Of a DNA stretch of 64,000 bases, positions 25,355 to 33,883 are shown piece by piece. Position 1 is the stretch's first letter. Each line of letters starts with the position of its first letter. Source of the stretch: Empedobacter stercoris (GTDB lineage: Bacteria > Bacteroidota > Bacteroidia > Flavobacteriales > Weeksellaceae); the NCBI RefSeq assembly GCF_965137335.1, contig NZ_CBCRZD010000010.1; one strand, given 5' to 3'. A program made the translations under genes and the position numbers. The notes under the pieces are model-generated. The model made no database searches and was not told the DNA's origin. It saw only the letters and a program-made list of their open reading frames with translations.

Positions 25355-25836
25355 TGAAAATCATATTATCGTTATTATTTTCGGTTTTATTCTTTTTTGG
25401 ATTAACATTATCCGAATTAAGGACGGATTTTGAAAACGCTTCGAAATCATCTAAAAATGTGACTATTTTATACAATAAATTAAATAATTATTCTGGTAAA
25501 AATCAGACGATTATTGCGTACAAAGGAGCTTCTAAAATATTAAAAGCAAGAACGATAAAAGATAAGGAAAGAAAAAAACAATTTTTTACAGAAGGCGCTA
25601 CTTTGATTAATAATTCGATCAAAAAGGATTCAAAAGATGTGGAAAATCGTCTGATTCGATTAATCATTCAAGAAAATATTCCAAAGTTTATTAAATACAA
25701 TCAAAATATTCAAGAAGATAAAACATTTATTATCGATAATTATAAATCGGCTCCTAAAGAAGTTCAAGCATTGATTAAGTCATACGCCAAAAATTACAAT
25801 ACTTTTACAGTACAACAGCAGAAAACATTTCATTAA
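25354..25836 (+). CDS. Small exported protein of the pigment locus, unknown function
   Basis: 160 residues with an N-terminal hydrophobic segment (2-20) lacking a lipobox, followed by a helical, lysine- and asparagine-rich domain (KASKILKARTIKDKERKKQF, SKDVENRLIRLIIQENIP). I recognise no domain. It lies between the hot-dog gene (one-base overlap) and the glycosyltransferase-DUF2062 gene (four bases), so it belongs to the run. A periplasmic helper role is possible; nothing in the sequence names a function. Confidence 0.68.
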   Translation: MKIILSLLFSVLFFFGLTLSELRTDFENASKSSKNVTILYNKLNNYSGKNQTIIAYKGASKILKARTIKDKERKKQFFTEGATLINNSIKKDSKDVENRLIRLIIQENIPKFIKYNQNIQEDKTFIIDNYKSAPKEVQALIKSYAKNYNTFTVQQQKTFH

Positions 25837-25840
25837 GCGC

Positions 25841-27025
25841 ATGGATTTTTCGAATATTCGACATAAAATAGATGAACTAAAAGTTTGTGTACTTATACCG
25901 ACTTACAACAATCATAAAACGTTGAAACGTGTGATTGATGGAGTTTTGGACTACACCAATCAGATTATTATTGTTAATGATGGTTCTACAGACGCTACAG
26001 ATGCTATTTTAAACGAATACGAAAGTCAATTTGTTGTGGTTAAAATAGCACAAAACAAAGGGAAAGGAAATGCTTTGCGAGTTGGTTTTAAGGAAGCCGT
26101 AAATAATGGGTATCACTATGCTTTGACAATCGATTCTGATGGGCAACATTTTCCACATGATATTCCAAATTTTATAGAAGAATTAGAACAACGCAATAAA
26201 CCAGTTTTAATTATCGGAAGTCGCCAAATGGAACAAGATGGGATTCCGAAAAAAAGTAGTTTTGGCAATAAATTTTCTAATTTTTGGTTTTGGTTCGAAA
26301 CAGGAATTAAATTAAATGACACTCAATCTGGTTATCGTTTGTATCCATTAAAATTTATTCCAAAAAGATTTTGGACAACAAAATTTGAATTTGAAATTGA
26401 AGTAATTGTACGTACAGCTTGGAAAGGAATTGAAGTAATTAATATTCCGATTGACATTTTGTACGATCCAAATGAACGCGTTTCACATTTCCGTCCATTC
26501 AAAGATTTTACACGAATTAGCATCTTGAATACATTTCTTGTATTCTTGACTATTTTCTACATTAAACCTCGAAATTTTCTGTTCAGTTTCAAAAAAAAAA
26601 ACTTACGAACATTCATTAAAGAAGATATTTTAGGAAGTAACGATAACAATAAAGTAAAAGCGCTATCAATTTCTTTGGGTGTTTTTCTTGGTATTGCTCC
26701 TTTTTGGGGTTTTCAAACCTTTTTATCTATTTTTTTAGCCTCTATGTTTCGGTTGAATAAAGTGATCAGTTTTTTCTGTTCTAACATTAGTATTCCGCCA
26801 ATGATCCCAATCATCATCTACCTATCTTTAGTTACTGGAGGGTTCATTTTACAAGATAATTTTCATTTAGATTTAAGTTTGGTTTCGTTCGAAACGATTA
26901 AGAAAAATTTACTTCGATATGTAATTGGGAGCTTAGTTTTAGCAACATTATGTAGTGTTGTAAGTGGAATTTTAAGTTATTTTTTATTAACTTATTTCAG
27001 TCAAAAGACCATTAAGAATGCATAA
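25841..27025 (+). CDS. Glycosyltransferase family 2 fused to DUF2062 membrane domain
   Basis: 394 residues in two parts. Residues 14-230 are a GT-A domain with CVLIPTYNN, VNDGSTDAT and the DxD-like TIDSDGQHF, as in dolichol-phosphate-sugar synthases. Residues about 265-390 are a DUF2062 domain with ALSISLGVFLGIAPFWGFQTF and three or four membrane segments. It probably transfers an activated sugar, or another group, to a lipid carrier at the inner membrane. Flexirubins are not known to be glycosylated, so its role in the locus is open. It overlaps the exporter gene by 8 bases. Confidence 0.85.
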   Translation: MDFSNIRHKIDELKVCVLIPTYNNHKTLKRVIDGVLDYTNQIIIVNDGSTDATDAILNEYESQFVVVKIAQNKGKGNALRVGFKEAVNNGYHYALTIDSDGQHFPHDIPNFIEELEQRNKPVLIIGSRQMEQDGIPKKSSFGNKFSNFWFWFETGIKLNDTQSGYRLYPLKFIPKRFWTTKFEFEIEVIVRTAWKGIEVINIPIDILYDPNERVSHFRPFKDFTRISILNTFLVFLTIFYIKPRNFLFSFKKKNLRTFIKEDILGSNDNNKVKALSISLGVFLGIAPFWGFQTFLSIFLASMFRLNKVISFFCSNISIPPMIPIIIYLSLVTGGFILQDNFHLDLSLVSFETIKKNLLRYVIGSLVLATLCSVVSGILSYFLLTYFSQKTIKNA

Positions 27026-30000
27026 ATATTTCTACACTATATTTTTACATATCAAAGGGAATAAATGGTTGAGTAGTTTACTTTTTATTCTTTTTTTGGC
27101 GTGTTGTTTATTTTTTGCGAATCGATTAAAACTTGAGGAAGATATAACGCGAATTATTCCAAAAGATGAGAAGAATGATGCCGTTACAAAAGTTATTTCT
27201 CAATTAAAATTCACAGATAAAGTTGCTGTTATTATCGAAAAAGAAAAGGCTGGAACATTAGATGATATGACTGCTCAAGCAACAGATTTTTTGGATAGTA
27301 TTCAACCGCTCAAAGAGTATTACAATGATGTTCAAGGTCAATATGATTTAGATAATTTTGCTTCGACATTTGATTTTGTACATCAGAATTTACCGCTTTT
27401 TTTAGAGAAAGAAGATTATGATAAGTTAGCTCTAAAACTGACGAAAGATTCTATTGAATCGATTGTTGAACAGAATTACAAAAGTCTAATTACACCAACG
27501 GGAATAGTTTCAAAAGAATTTATGTTGAAAGACCCTCTTGGTTTAACTTTTGTTGCGTTAAATCGGTTGAAAGATAAGAATTTGACGAGCGATTTTGAGG
27601 TGTATAAAGGGTTTATTGTTACGAAAGATCATTCGAAATTATTGCTCTTTATCAATCCAACATTTTCTGGAAGTGAAACAGAACATAATACTGATTTTGT
27701 CAATCGATTAGAGGAAATAAAACAGCATTTAAATCCAAAATATAGCGAGAAATCAACATTAAGTTTTTTTGGTTCAAGTTTTATTGCTGTTGCAAATGCC
27801 AAGCAAATCAAGCAAGATATTATCACAACTGTATTGATATCGATGACGACGTTAATGGTTATTTTGATGGTGTTTTATCGTAAGCTTTACATTCCAATTA
27901 TCATTTTTATACCTTCTGTTTTTGGTTTTTTCTTTGCCTTGGCAATGTTGTATTTCATTCAAGGTACAATTTCTGCAATTTCATTAAGTATTGGTGCGGT
28001 TTTACTCGGAATAACGATTGATTATTCGTTGCATATCATGACGCATTACAAACACAATAGCGATTCTAAAATACTTTTTAAAGAGATTACCAAACCGCTA
28101 ATCATGAGCTGTACAACAACAGCGATTGCTTTTTTGTGTTTACTTTTTGTGAAATCAGATGTGTTAAAAGATTTAGGAATTTTTGCTGGAATAACAGTTA
28201 TTGTTTCTGGTGTTTTTTCATTGTTGATTATTCCACATTTGTATCACCCAAAGCAAAATTCGGTCGAAAATAATTCTACCATTATAGAGAAGTTAGCATT
28301 ATTCTCATTTCATCATAATAAATTTTTGATTGTAGCTTGTATACTGCTGATTATTGTAAGTTGTTTTACGTTCAGTAAAGTTAAATTTGATAAGGATTTA
28401 TCAAAATTGAATTACATTCCAACAGATCAAAAAATTGCTGAACAAAAATTAGAAACGTCTTCTAATACCATTTCAAAATCATTGTATGTCGTTAATTATG
28501 GAACGGATATGTATGAAGTTTTAACTAAAAATAGCGCGTTAACAACTCAACTATCAAAAGCAGTCAATGCAGATGAAATATTAAGTTTTAATTCGATTCA
28601 ATCATTGGTTTTACCAGCTGTTGAACAAGTAGAAAAAATAAAGAATTGGAATAATTTCTGGTCTGCTGAAAAGATAAATTTTGTAAAGAATGAGTTTGTC
28701 AACGAAGGAAAAAAATATGGTTTTAAACAAAGTATTTACGATCAATTTTTCTCGATTTTTGATAAATCCTATCAACCATTAAAATTAGAGGATTATCGCG
28801 CGTTCAATCCATCACTTTTTGAAGAATTTGTTTCCGAAAAAAATGGATTTTATACCATCTCAACTTTAGTCAAATTAAAGGAAGAGAATAGAGAGAAATT
28901 TGTGAATCAATTTCATCATAACGAAACAATTGTAATTGACCGAAAGTTACTAAACGAAAACTTTTTAGGTAATTTAGTCAATGACTTTAATAATTTAGTT
29001 AATTATTCGTTTTTAGCTGTTTTATTGATTTTATGGTATTTTTTCCGACGTATTGAGTTGGTTATTATTAGTGCGATTCCTATCGCGTTATCAGGTTTGG
29101 TTACTGCAGGTTTAATGGGACTTTTTGATATTAAATTTAATATTTTTAGCAGTATTGTTTGCACGTTGGTTTTTGGTCATGGAGTTGATTTTAGTATTTT
29201 TATGACAAGTGCTTTACAAAAAGAATACACGACTGGTAAAGATGAAATGCCGACTTACCGAACATCAATTTTATTAGCCGTTATTACGACAGTTTTAGCG
29301 ATTGGTGCGCTTATCTTTGCAAAACACCCTGCTTTAAAATCTATTGCGTCAGTTTCGTTGGTTGGAGTGCTTGCAGCATTGGTGATTACATTTATTTTTT
29401 ATCCAATTTTATTTCGATTTTTTATAGCCAATCGTTCCAAGAAAGGAAAAGGTCCGATGACGTTATGGTTGGCAATTCAGAGTGGAGTTTTCTTTTTATA
29501 TTTTGGATTATTTGGAACGTTAACTTCTTTGATACTTCGTTTTTTGATGCTTATTTTACCAATTTCGAAAGAGAAAAAGTACCAATTTTTTGGATGGGGA
29601 ATGGCAACTTTTATGAAATCTGTATTGATGTTGAAACCAACAGTTGTTAAACGAATAATCAATCCTAATCATGAAAATTTTAAGAAGCAGTCGATTATTA
29701 TTGCCAATCATACTTCTTTCTTAGATACGTTAGCTATTGGAATGTGTACACCTAAAATTGTTTTTTTAGTAAACGATTGGGTGTATAAATCGCCAATTTT
29801 TGGACGTGCAGTTAAAATGGCTGGTTTTTATCCAGTTTCTAATGGTGTTGAAGATAATATTGAAGCAATCAAAAATCGTATTGGTCATGATTTTTCGTTG
29901 ATGATTTTCCCTGAAGGAACGCGTTCTTTTACAAATAATATCAACCGTTTTCATAAAGGAGCATTTTATTTAGCAGAGAAATTGAAATTAGATATTTTAC

Positions 30001-30677
30001 CAATGTATATTCATGGAAATTCAGAGATTATTCCAAAAGGCGACTTCTTAATTTCGGATGGACATATCTATTCAATAATTGGAGATAGAATTGCTTGGAA
30101 TGATGAAACTTATGGATTAAATTATTCTGAACGTACAAAAAAAATCAGTAGAGCTTATAAAGCAAAATTTCAAGAAATTAGAAATAGATATGAAGATGAA
30201 AATTACTGGAAACAAAAATTGTTTTTAAGTTTTTTGTATAAAGAATTTGAAGTTGTACATGCTGTAAAACAAGATTTTAAACAATTTAAATCGGTTTATC
30301 ATCAATTGAATGATGTATTTGGTTCGAACGAAAAAATCGTTCATTTTGCTAATGACTATGGACAGATTGATTTCTTATTGTTAATGCAGCAAGCAAATCG
30401 TAAAATTATTTCGTTTATAAAAAGTGAAGATAAAAGATCAATTGCTGCGACAAATTACATTACAAAAATCCGTTCATTAGAATATTCACCAAACTTCAGC
30501 GTTAATGAAGAATATACAACTCTTTTGATTTCGACAGAAATTGAAGAAATTAACCAAGAAACAATCAATCAATTTAATAAAATTGTTGTTCTAAAAAATA
30601 GAAACATCAATCAATCATTATTTACTGAATTTATTCAACAAACAGAAACAAATGAATACATCGTTTACACCAAATAA
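27018..30677 (+). CDS. MMPL/RND-type exporter fused to a PlsC-like acyltransferase
   Basis: A 1219-residue fusion. Residues 1-820 are an MMPL transporter: an early membrane segment (17-33), a periplasmic loop, a helix bundle at about 270-410 with ISLSIGAVLLGITIDYSLH, a second loop, and a second bundle at about 655-810 with VFGHGVDFSIFM. From about 885, an acyltransferase carries ANHTSFLD (HxxxxD) and, at about 964, FPEGTRSF. The last 150 residues are an unassigned helical tail. Exporter plus acyltransferase in one chain suggests acylation and export of the pigment or its lipid carrier in one step; this is inference. The final 26 bases overlap the next gene. Confidence 0.88.
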   Translation: MHKYFYTIFLHIKGNKWLSSLLFILFLACCLFFANRLKLEEDITRIIPKDEKNDAVTKVISQLKFTDKVAVIIEKEKAGTLDDMTAQATDFLDSIQPLKEYYNDVQGQYDLDNFASTFDFVHQNLPLFLEKEDYDKLALKLTKDSIESIVEQNYKSLITPTGIVSKEFMLKDPLGLTFVALNRLKDKNLTSDFEVYKGFIVTKDHSKLLLFINPTFSGSETEHNTDFVNRLEEIKQHLNPKYSEKSTLSFFGSSFIAVANAKQIKQDIITTVLISMTTLMVILMVFYRKLYIPIIIFIPSVFGFFFALAMLYFIQGTISAISLSIGAVLLGITIDYSLHIMTHYKHNSDSKILFKEITKPLIMSCTTTAIAFLCLLFVKSDVLKDLGIFAGITVIVSGVFSLLIIPHLYHPKQNSVENNSTIIEKLALFSFHHNKFLIVACILLIIVSCFTFSKVKFDKDLSKLNYIPTDQKIAEQKLETSSNTISKSLYVVNYGTDMYEVLTKNSALTTQLSKAVNADEILSFNSIQSLVLPAVEQVEKIKNWNNFWSAEKINFVKNEFVNEGKKYGFKQSIYDQFFSIFDKSYQPLKLEDYRAFNPSLFEEFVSEKNGFYTISTLVKLKEENREKFVNQFHHNETIVIDRKLLNENFLGNLVNDFNNLVNYSFLAVLLILWYFFRRIELVIISAIPIALSGLVTAGLMGLFDIKFNIFSSIVCTLVFGHGVDFSIFMTSALQKEYTTGKDEMPTYRTSILLAVITTVLAIGALIFAKHPALKSIASVSLVGVLAALVITFIFYPILFRFFIANRSKKGKGPMTLWLAIQSGVFFLYFGLFGTLTSLILRFLMLILPISKEKKYQFFGWGMATFMKSVLMLKPTVVKRIINPNHENFKKQSIIIANHTSFLDTLAIGMCTPKIVFLVNDWVYKSPIFGRAVKMAGFYPVSNGVEDNIEAIKNRIGHDFSLMIFPEGTRSFTNNINRFHKGAFYLAEKLKLDILPMYIHGNSEIIPKGDFLISDGHIYSIIGDRIAWNDETYGLNYSERTKKISRAYKAKFQEIRNRYEDENYWKQKLFLSFLYKEFEVVHAVKQDFKQFKSVYHQLNDVFGSNEKIVHFANDYGQIDFLLLMQQANRKIISFIKSEDKRSIAATNYITKIRSLEYSPNFSVNEEYTTLLISTEIEEINQETINQFNKIVVLKNRNINQSLFTEFIQQTETNEYIVYTK

Positions 30678-32223
30678 TTCGAAACTTCATTACGATATTG
30701 TCGTGATAGGAAGCGGTTTGGGTGGACTTGTTTCTGCTCTTATTTTGGCAAAGGAAGGAAAGAAAGTGGTGGTGCTTGAAAAGAATAATCAGTTTGGTGG
30801 AAATTTGCAAACTTTTGTTCGGAATAAAACAATTTTTGATACGGGTGTTCATTATATTGGAGGTTTAGCCAAAAGTGAAAACTTATATAATTATTTCAAA
30901 TATCTAAATATAGCTGACAAGCTAAAGTTGAAGCAATTGAATAAAGATGGTTTTGATATGATTTCTTTTGATGATGATAAAAACGTCTATCCAATAGCAC
31001 AAACTTATCAAAATTTTGTCGATCAATTGTCTGTCTTTTTTCCAGAAGAACGCGAAAATTTAATCGAATACAGTAGAAAGTTAGAAGAGATTTGTGCTGC
31101 TTTTCCGATGTATAATTTAGCCACTGCTGCGTTTGCTGACGAAGAAGATTTCTTGGCAATTAATGCCAAAGATTACATTGATTCTGTGTTCACAAACGAG
31201 CGATTGAAAGCTGTTTTAGTTGGGAATAATTTTTTATATGTGGGACAAGCAAAAAAGACACCTTTATACATTCATGCGCTTTCTGTTAACTCTTATATAC
31301 ATTCGGCTTGGCGTTGTGTAAATGGTGGAAGCCAAATTTCATCTCTTTTGATTAAGGAGTTGAAAAAGTATGGAGGAGAAATTTATAAATACCAAGAAAT
31401 ACAAACCTTTGTTCAAGATGAAAATGAAGAGGTAATAGCTTGTGAAACGAAGGAAGGAAAGCGCTTTTATGGAGATTTATTCATTTCGAATATAGATATC
31501 AAGAAAACGATCGATATGTTGGGAGAACGCAAGTTTGGAAAACCATTTTCTAAACGTGTTAAAAGTTTAGAAGTTACACCTTCCGTGTTTTCTGTTTATT
31601 TCGTTTTTAAGCCTAAAAGTTTTCCATATATCAACCATAATATCTATCATTTTAATTCGATAAACGATGTATGGGACAGTTACGAAAAGTCAATTGACAA
31701 TTGGCCGAATACTTATATTGCAACATTTAGTTTGGATCAAAAAAATGAAGCATATTCGGAAAGTATGACGGTTATGACCTATATGACGTTTGATGAAGTG
31801 CAACAATGGGAAGAAACATATAATGTTGATACCAATGATAATTATGGAAATAGAGGAGAAGATTATGAAGCATTTAAACGGTATAAAACAGAACTGATTA
31901 TTAAAAAATTAGAAAACAAATTTCCTGATATTCGCGAAAAGATTTTAGCGATTCATACATCAACACCGCTTTCCTATCGAGATTTTATTGGATCAGAAAA
32001 AGGTAATATGTATGGTTTTTTGAAAGATAGTCATCATCCGATGAAAACATTTATATCACCGAGATCAAAAGTGAAAAATATTTATTTTACAGGTCAAAAT
32101 GTACGAGTTCATGGTGTTTTAGGCGTTACAATTGGTGCTTTTCTGACGTGTTGCGAAATTCTTGGATCGGAATATTTAATGAATAAAGTTTATCGGGAAA
32201 TCAATCAAAAAGCTTATGAGTAA
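30652..32223 (+). CDS. FAD-dependent oxidoreductase, phytoene desaturase/CrtI-like
   Basis: 523 residues with VVIGSGLGGLVSALILAKEGKKVVVLEK (residues about 17-44) as FAD-binding fold, FGGNLQTF just after, and C-terminal FTGQNVRVHGVLGVTIGAFL as in CrtI/CrtD-type and retinol-saturase-type enzymes. It may oxidise or saturate bonds in the polyene or alkyl chain. Carotenoid genes are absent here, so a pigment-specific substrate is more likely than phytoene. It is translationally coupled on both sides (26-base overlap before, 8-base after). Confidence 0.85.
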   Translation: MNTSFTPNNSKLHYDIVVIGSGLGGLVSALILAKEGKKVVVLEKNNQFGGNLQTFVRNKTIFDTGVHYIGGLAKSENLYNYFKYLNIADKLKLKQLNKDGFDMISFDDDKNVYPIAQTYQNFVDQLSVFFPEERENLIEYSRKLEEICAAFPMYNLATAAFADEEDFLAINAKDYIDSVFTNERLKAVLVGNNFLYVGQAKKTPLYIHALSVNSYIHSAWRCVNGGSQISSLLIKELKKYGGEIYKYQEIQTFVQDENEEVIACETKEGKRFYGDLFISNIDIKKTIDMLGERKFGKPFSKRVKSLEVTPSVFSVYFVFKPKSFPYINHNIYHFNSINDVWDSYEKSIDNWPNTYIATFSLDQKNEAYSESMTVMTYMTFDEVQQWEETYNVDTNDNYGNRGEDYEAFKRYKTELIIKKLENKFPDIREKILAIHTSTPLSYRDFIGSEKGNMYGFLKDSHHPMKTFISPRSKVKNIYFTGQNVRVHGVLGVTIGAFLTCCEILGSEYLMNKVYREINQKAYE

Positions 32224-33883
32224 ATACTTCTACATTTTAACTTTTATTCTGTTTACACTTTCTTCTTGTGGCATCCAAAAAAGTATGGCTGACCGTCCTG
32301 ATTTATCTGCTTATCATTCTCAAAATTATATTCGTAACGAAGTAAATGATTCTCTATTTTATATAGAAAATAATTTCTTAAAAAAGAATAAGTCTCAAAA
32401 TTGGGAGTTATATGTTTCTGGTGATGCATTAGAAATAGGTCAGAAAACAGGAGTTTTAACAAAGGAATTATATGCATTTCAAGAAGAATCATTTATGAAT
32501 CTGATTACTGATTTTATTCCTTCCGAAAAGCGTCGAAAATTTTTGTTTAAAGTTTTAAAATACTATAACCGAGATTTACATCAATATGTCAAAAACGAAT
32601 ATAAAGCACAGATTTATGGTCTTTCCGAATTTTCTTCAAATCGATATGATTCGTTGATGGATAAATACAATCGAAATCTTTTTTTGCATGGCGCACATGA
32701 TATAGGGCATGCTATGCACGATTTGATGTTGGTTGGATGTTCTTCTTTAGCAGTTTGGGACAATAAATCGGAAGATGGAGGATTATTAATCGGTCGAAAT
32801 TTCGATTTTTATGCAAACGACGATTTTGCTAAAAATAAAATAGTGTCGTTTATTCGACCTACATCTGGCTTTCCATATATGTCGGTTACTTGGGGTGGAA
32901 TGATAGGTGTGTCGTCTGGAATGAATTTAGAAGGTTTGACAGTGACGATTAATGCAGGAAAATCTTCAATTCCGCTGAAAGCAAAAACTCCAATTTCTAT
33001 TGTTGCATTAGAAATATTGCAGTACGCATCTACTATTGATGAAGCGATCGAGATTGCGAAGAACAAAAAAGTGTTTGTGTCCGAAAGTTTGATGATTGGA
33101 AGTAGTAAAGATCATCGGGCAGTTTTGATTGAAATTTCGCCTAAAAAATTTGGTGTTTATCAAGTACAAAATCAACCTTATTTGGCGTGTACAAATCATT
33201 TTCAGAGTATAGAATATCAAGATGATAAACGAAATAATAAGCAAAAAACAGAAAGTCATTCCGTTTATCGTTTCGAAAAAATTGATGAACAGTTAACCAT
33301 TCAAAATCAGTTAAATCCTCAAAAAATGGTTGATTTATTACGAGATACAAATGGATTAAAAAATAGTAAAATTGGTTTTGGAAATGAAAAAGCGTTGAAT
33401 CAGTTATTAGCGCATCATGCAGTTGTTTTTCAGCCAGATAAACGATTGGTTTGGGTTTCATCAAATCCATATCAATTGGGTGAATTTACAGCTTATGATT
33501 TGAATAAAATTTTTAATGATTCAATTTCAAATTTTAAATTAAATATTGACAGTTTAGAAATTGAAAAAGATCAATTTTTAACGACAAAAGCGTACCAAGA
33601 TTACGAAGCGTATCGCGTTCAACAGAAGTTAATTGCGCAATTGATTAAAGATAAAAAAGAAATAGATAATGATTATTTAAATCGTTACATTCAGAATAAT
33701 CCAAATTTTTGGAAAGTGTATGCGCAAGTTGGTGATTATTTTTTTCAACAAAAAGACTATCAACAAGCGAGTAATTATTATAAATTAGCATTAACAAAGG
33801 AAATCACTACGATTCCGGATCGATTAATAACAGAGAAAAAGCTATCAAAATGCACACGCAAAATAGCCAACAAAAATCAATAG
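32216..33883 (+). CDS. C45-family autoproteolytic acyltransferase/hydrolase lipoprotein
   Basis: A 555-residue lipoprotein (TLSSCGIQKS, Cys19). The central domain carries GCSSLAVWDN and LLIGRNFDFYAND, the hallmark of C45 Ntn-hydrolases (acyl-CoA:6-APA acyltransferase type). In these, autocleavage before a cysteine exposes it as nucleophile (GC in LMLVGCSS). C-terminal repeats around YLNRYIQNNPNFWKVYAQVGDYFFQQKDYQQA look like TPR helices. At the outer membrane it could acylate or deacylate the pigment, so it is a second candidate for the final ester-forming step. Overlaps of 8 and 34 bases tie it to both neighbours. Confidence 0.82.
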   Translation: MSKYFYILTFILFTLSSCGIQKSMADRPDLSAYHSQNYIRNEVNDSLFYIENNFLKKNKSQNWELYVSGDALEIGQKTGVLTKELYAFQEESFMNLITDFIPSEKRRKFLFKVLKYYNRDLHQYVKNEYKAQIYGLSEFSSNRYDSLMDKYNRNLFLHGAHDIGHAMHDLMLVGCSSLAVWDNKSEDGGLLIGRNFDFYANDDFAKNKIVSFIRPTSGFPYMSVTWGGMIGVSSGMNLEGLTVTINAGKSSIPLKAKTPISIVALEILQYASTIDEAIEIAKNKKVFVSESLMIGSSKDHRAVLIEISPKKFGVYQVQNQPYLACTNHFQSIEYQDDKRNNKQKTESHSVYRFEKIDEQLTIQNQLNPQKMVDLLRDTNGLKNSKIGFGNEKALNQLLAHHAVVFQPDKRLVWVSSNPYQLGEFTAYDLNKIFNDSISNFKLNIDSLEIEKDQFLTTKAYQDYEAYRVQQKLIAQLIKDKKEIDNDYLNRYIQNNPNFWKVYAQVGDYFFQQKDYQQASNYYKLALTKEITTIPDRLITEKKLSKCTRKIANKNQ

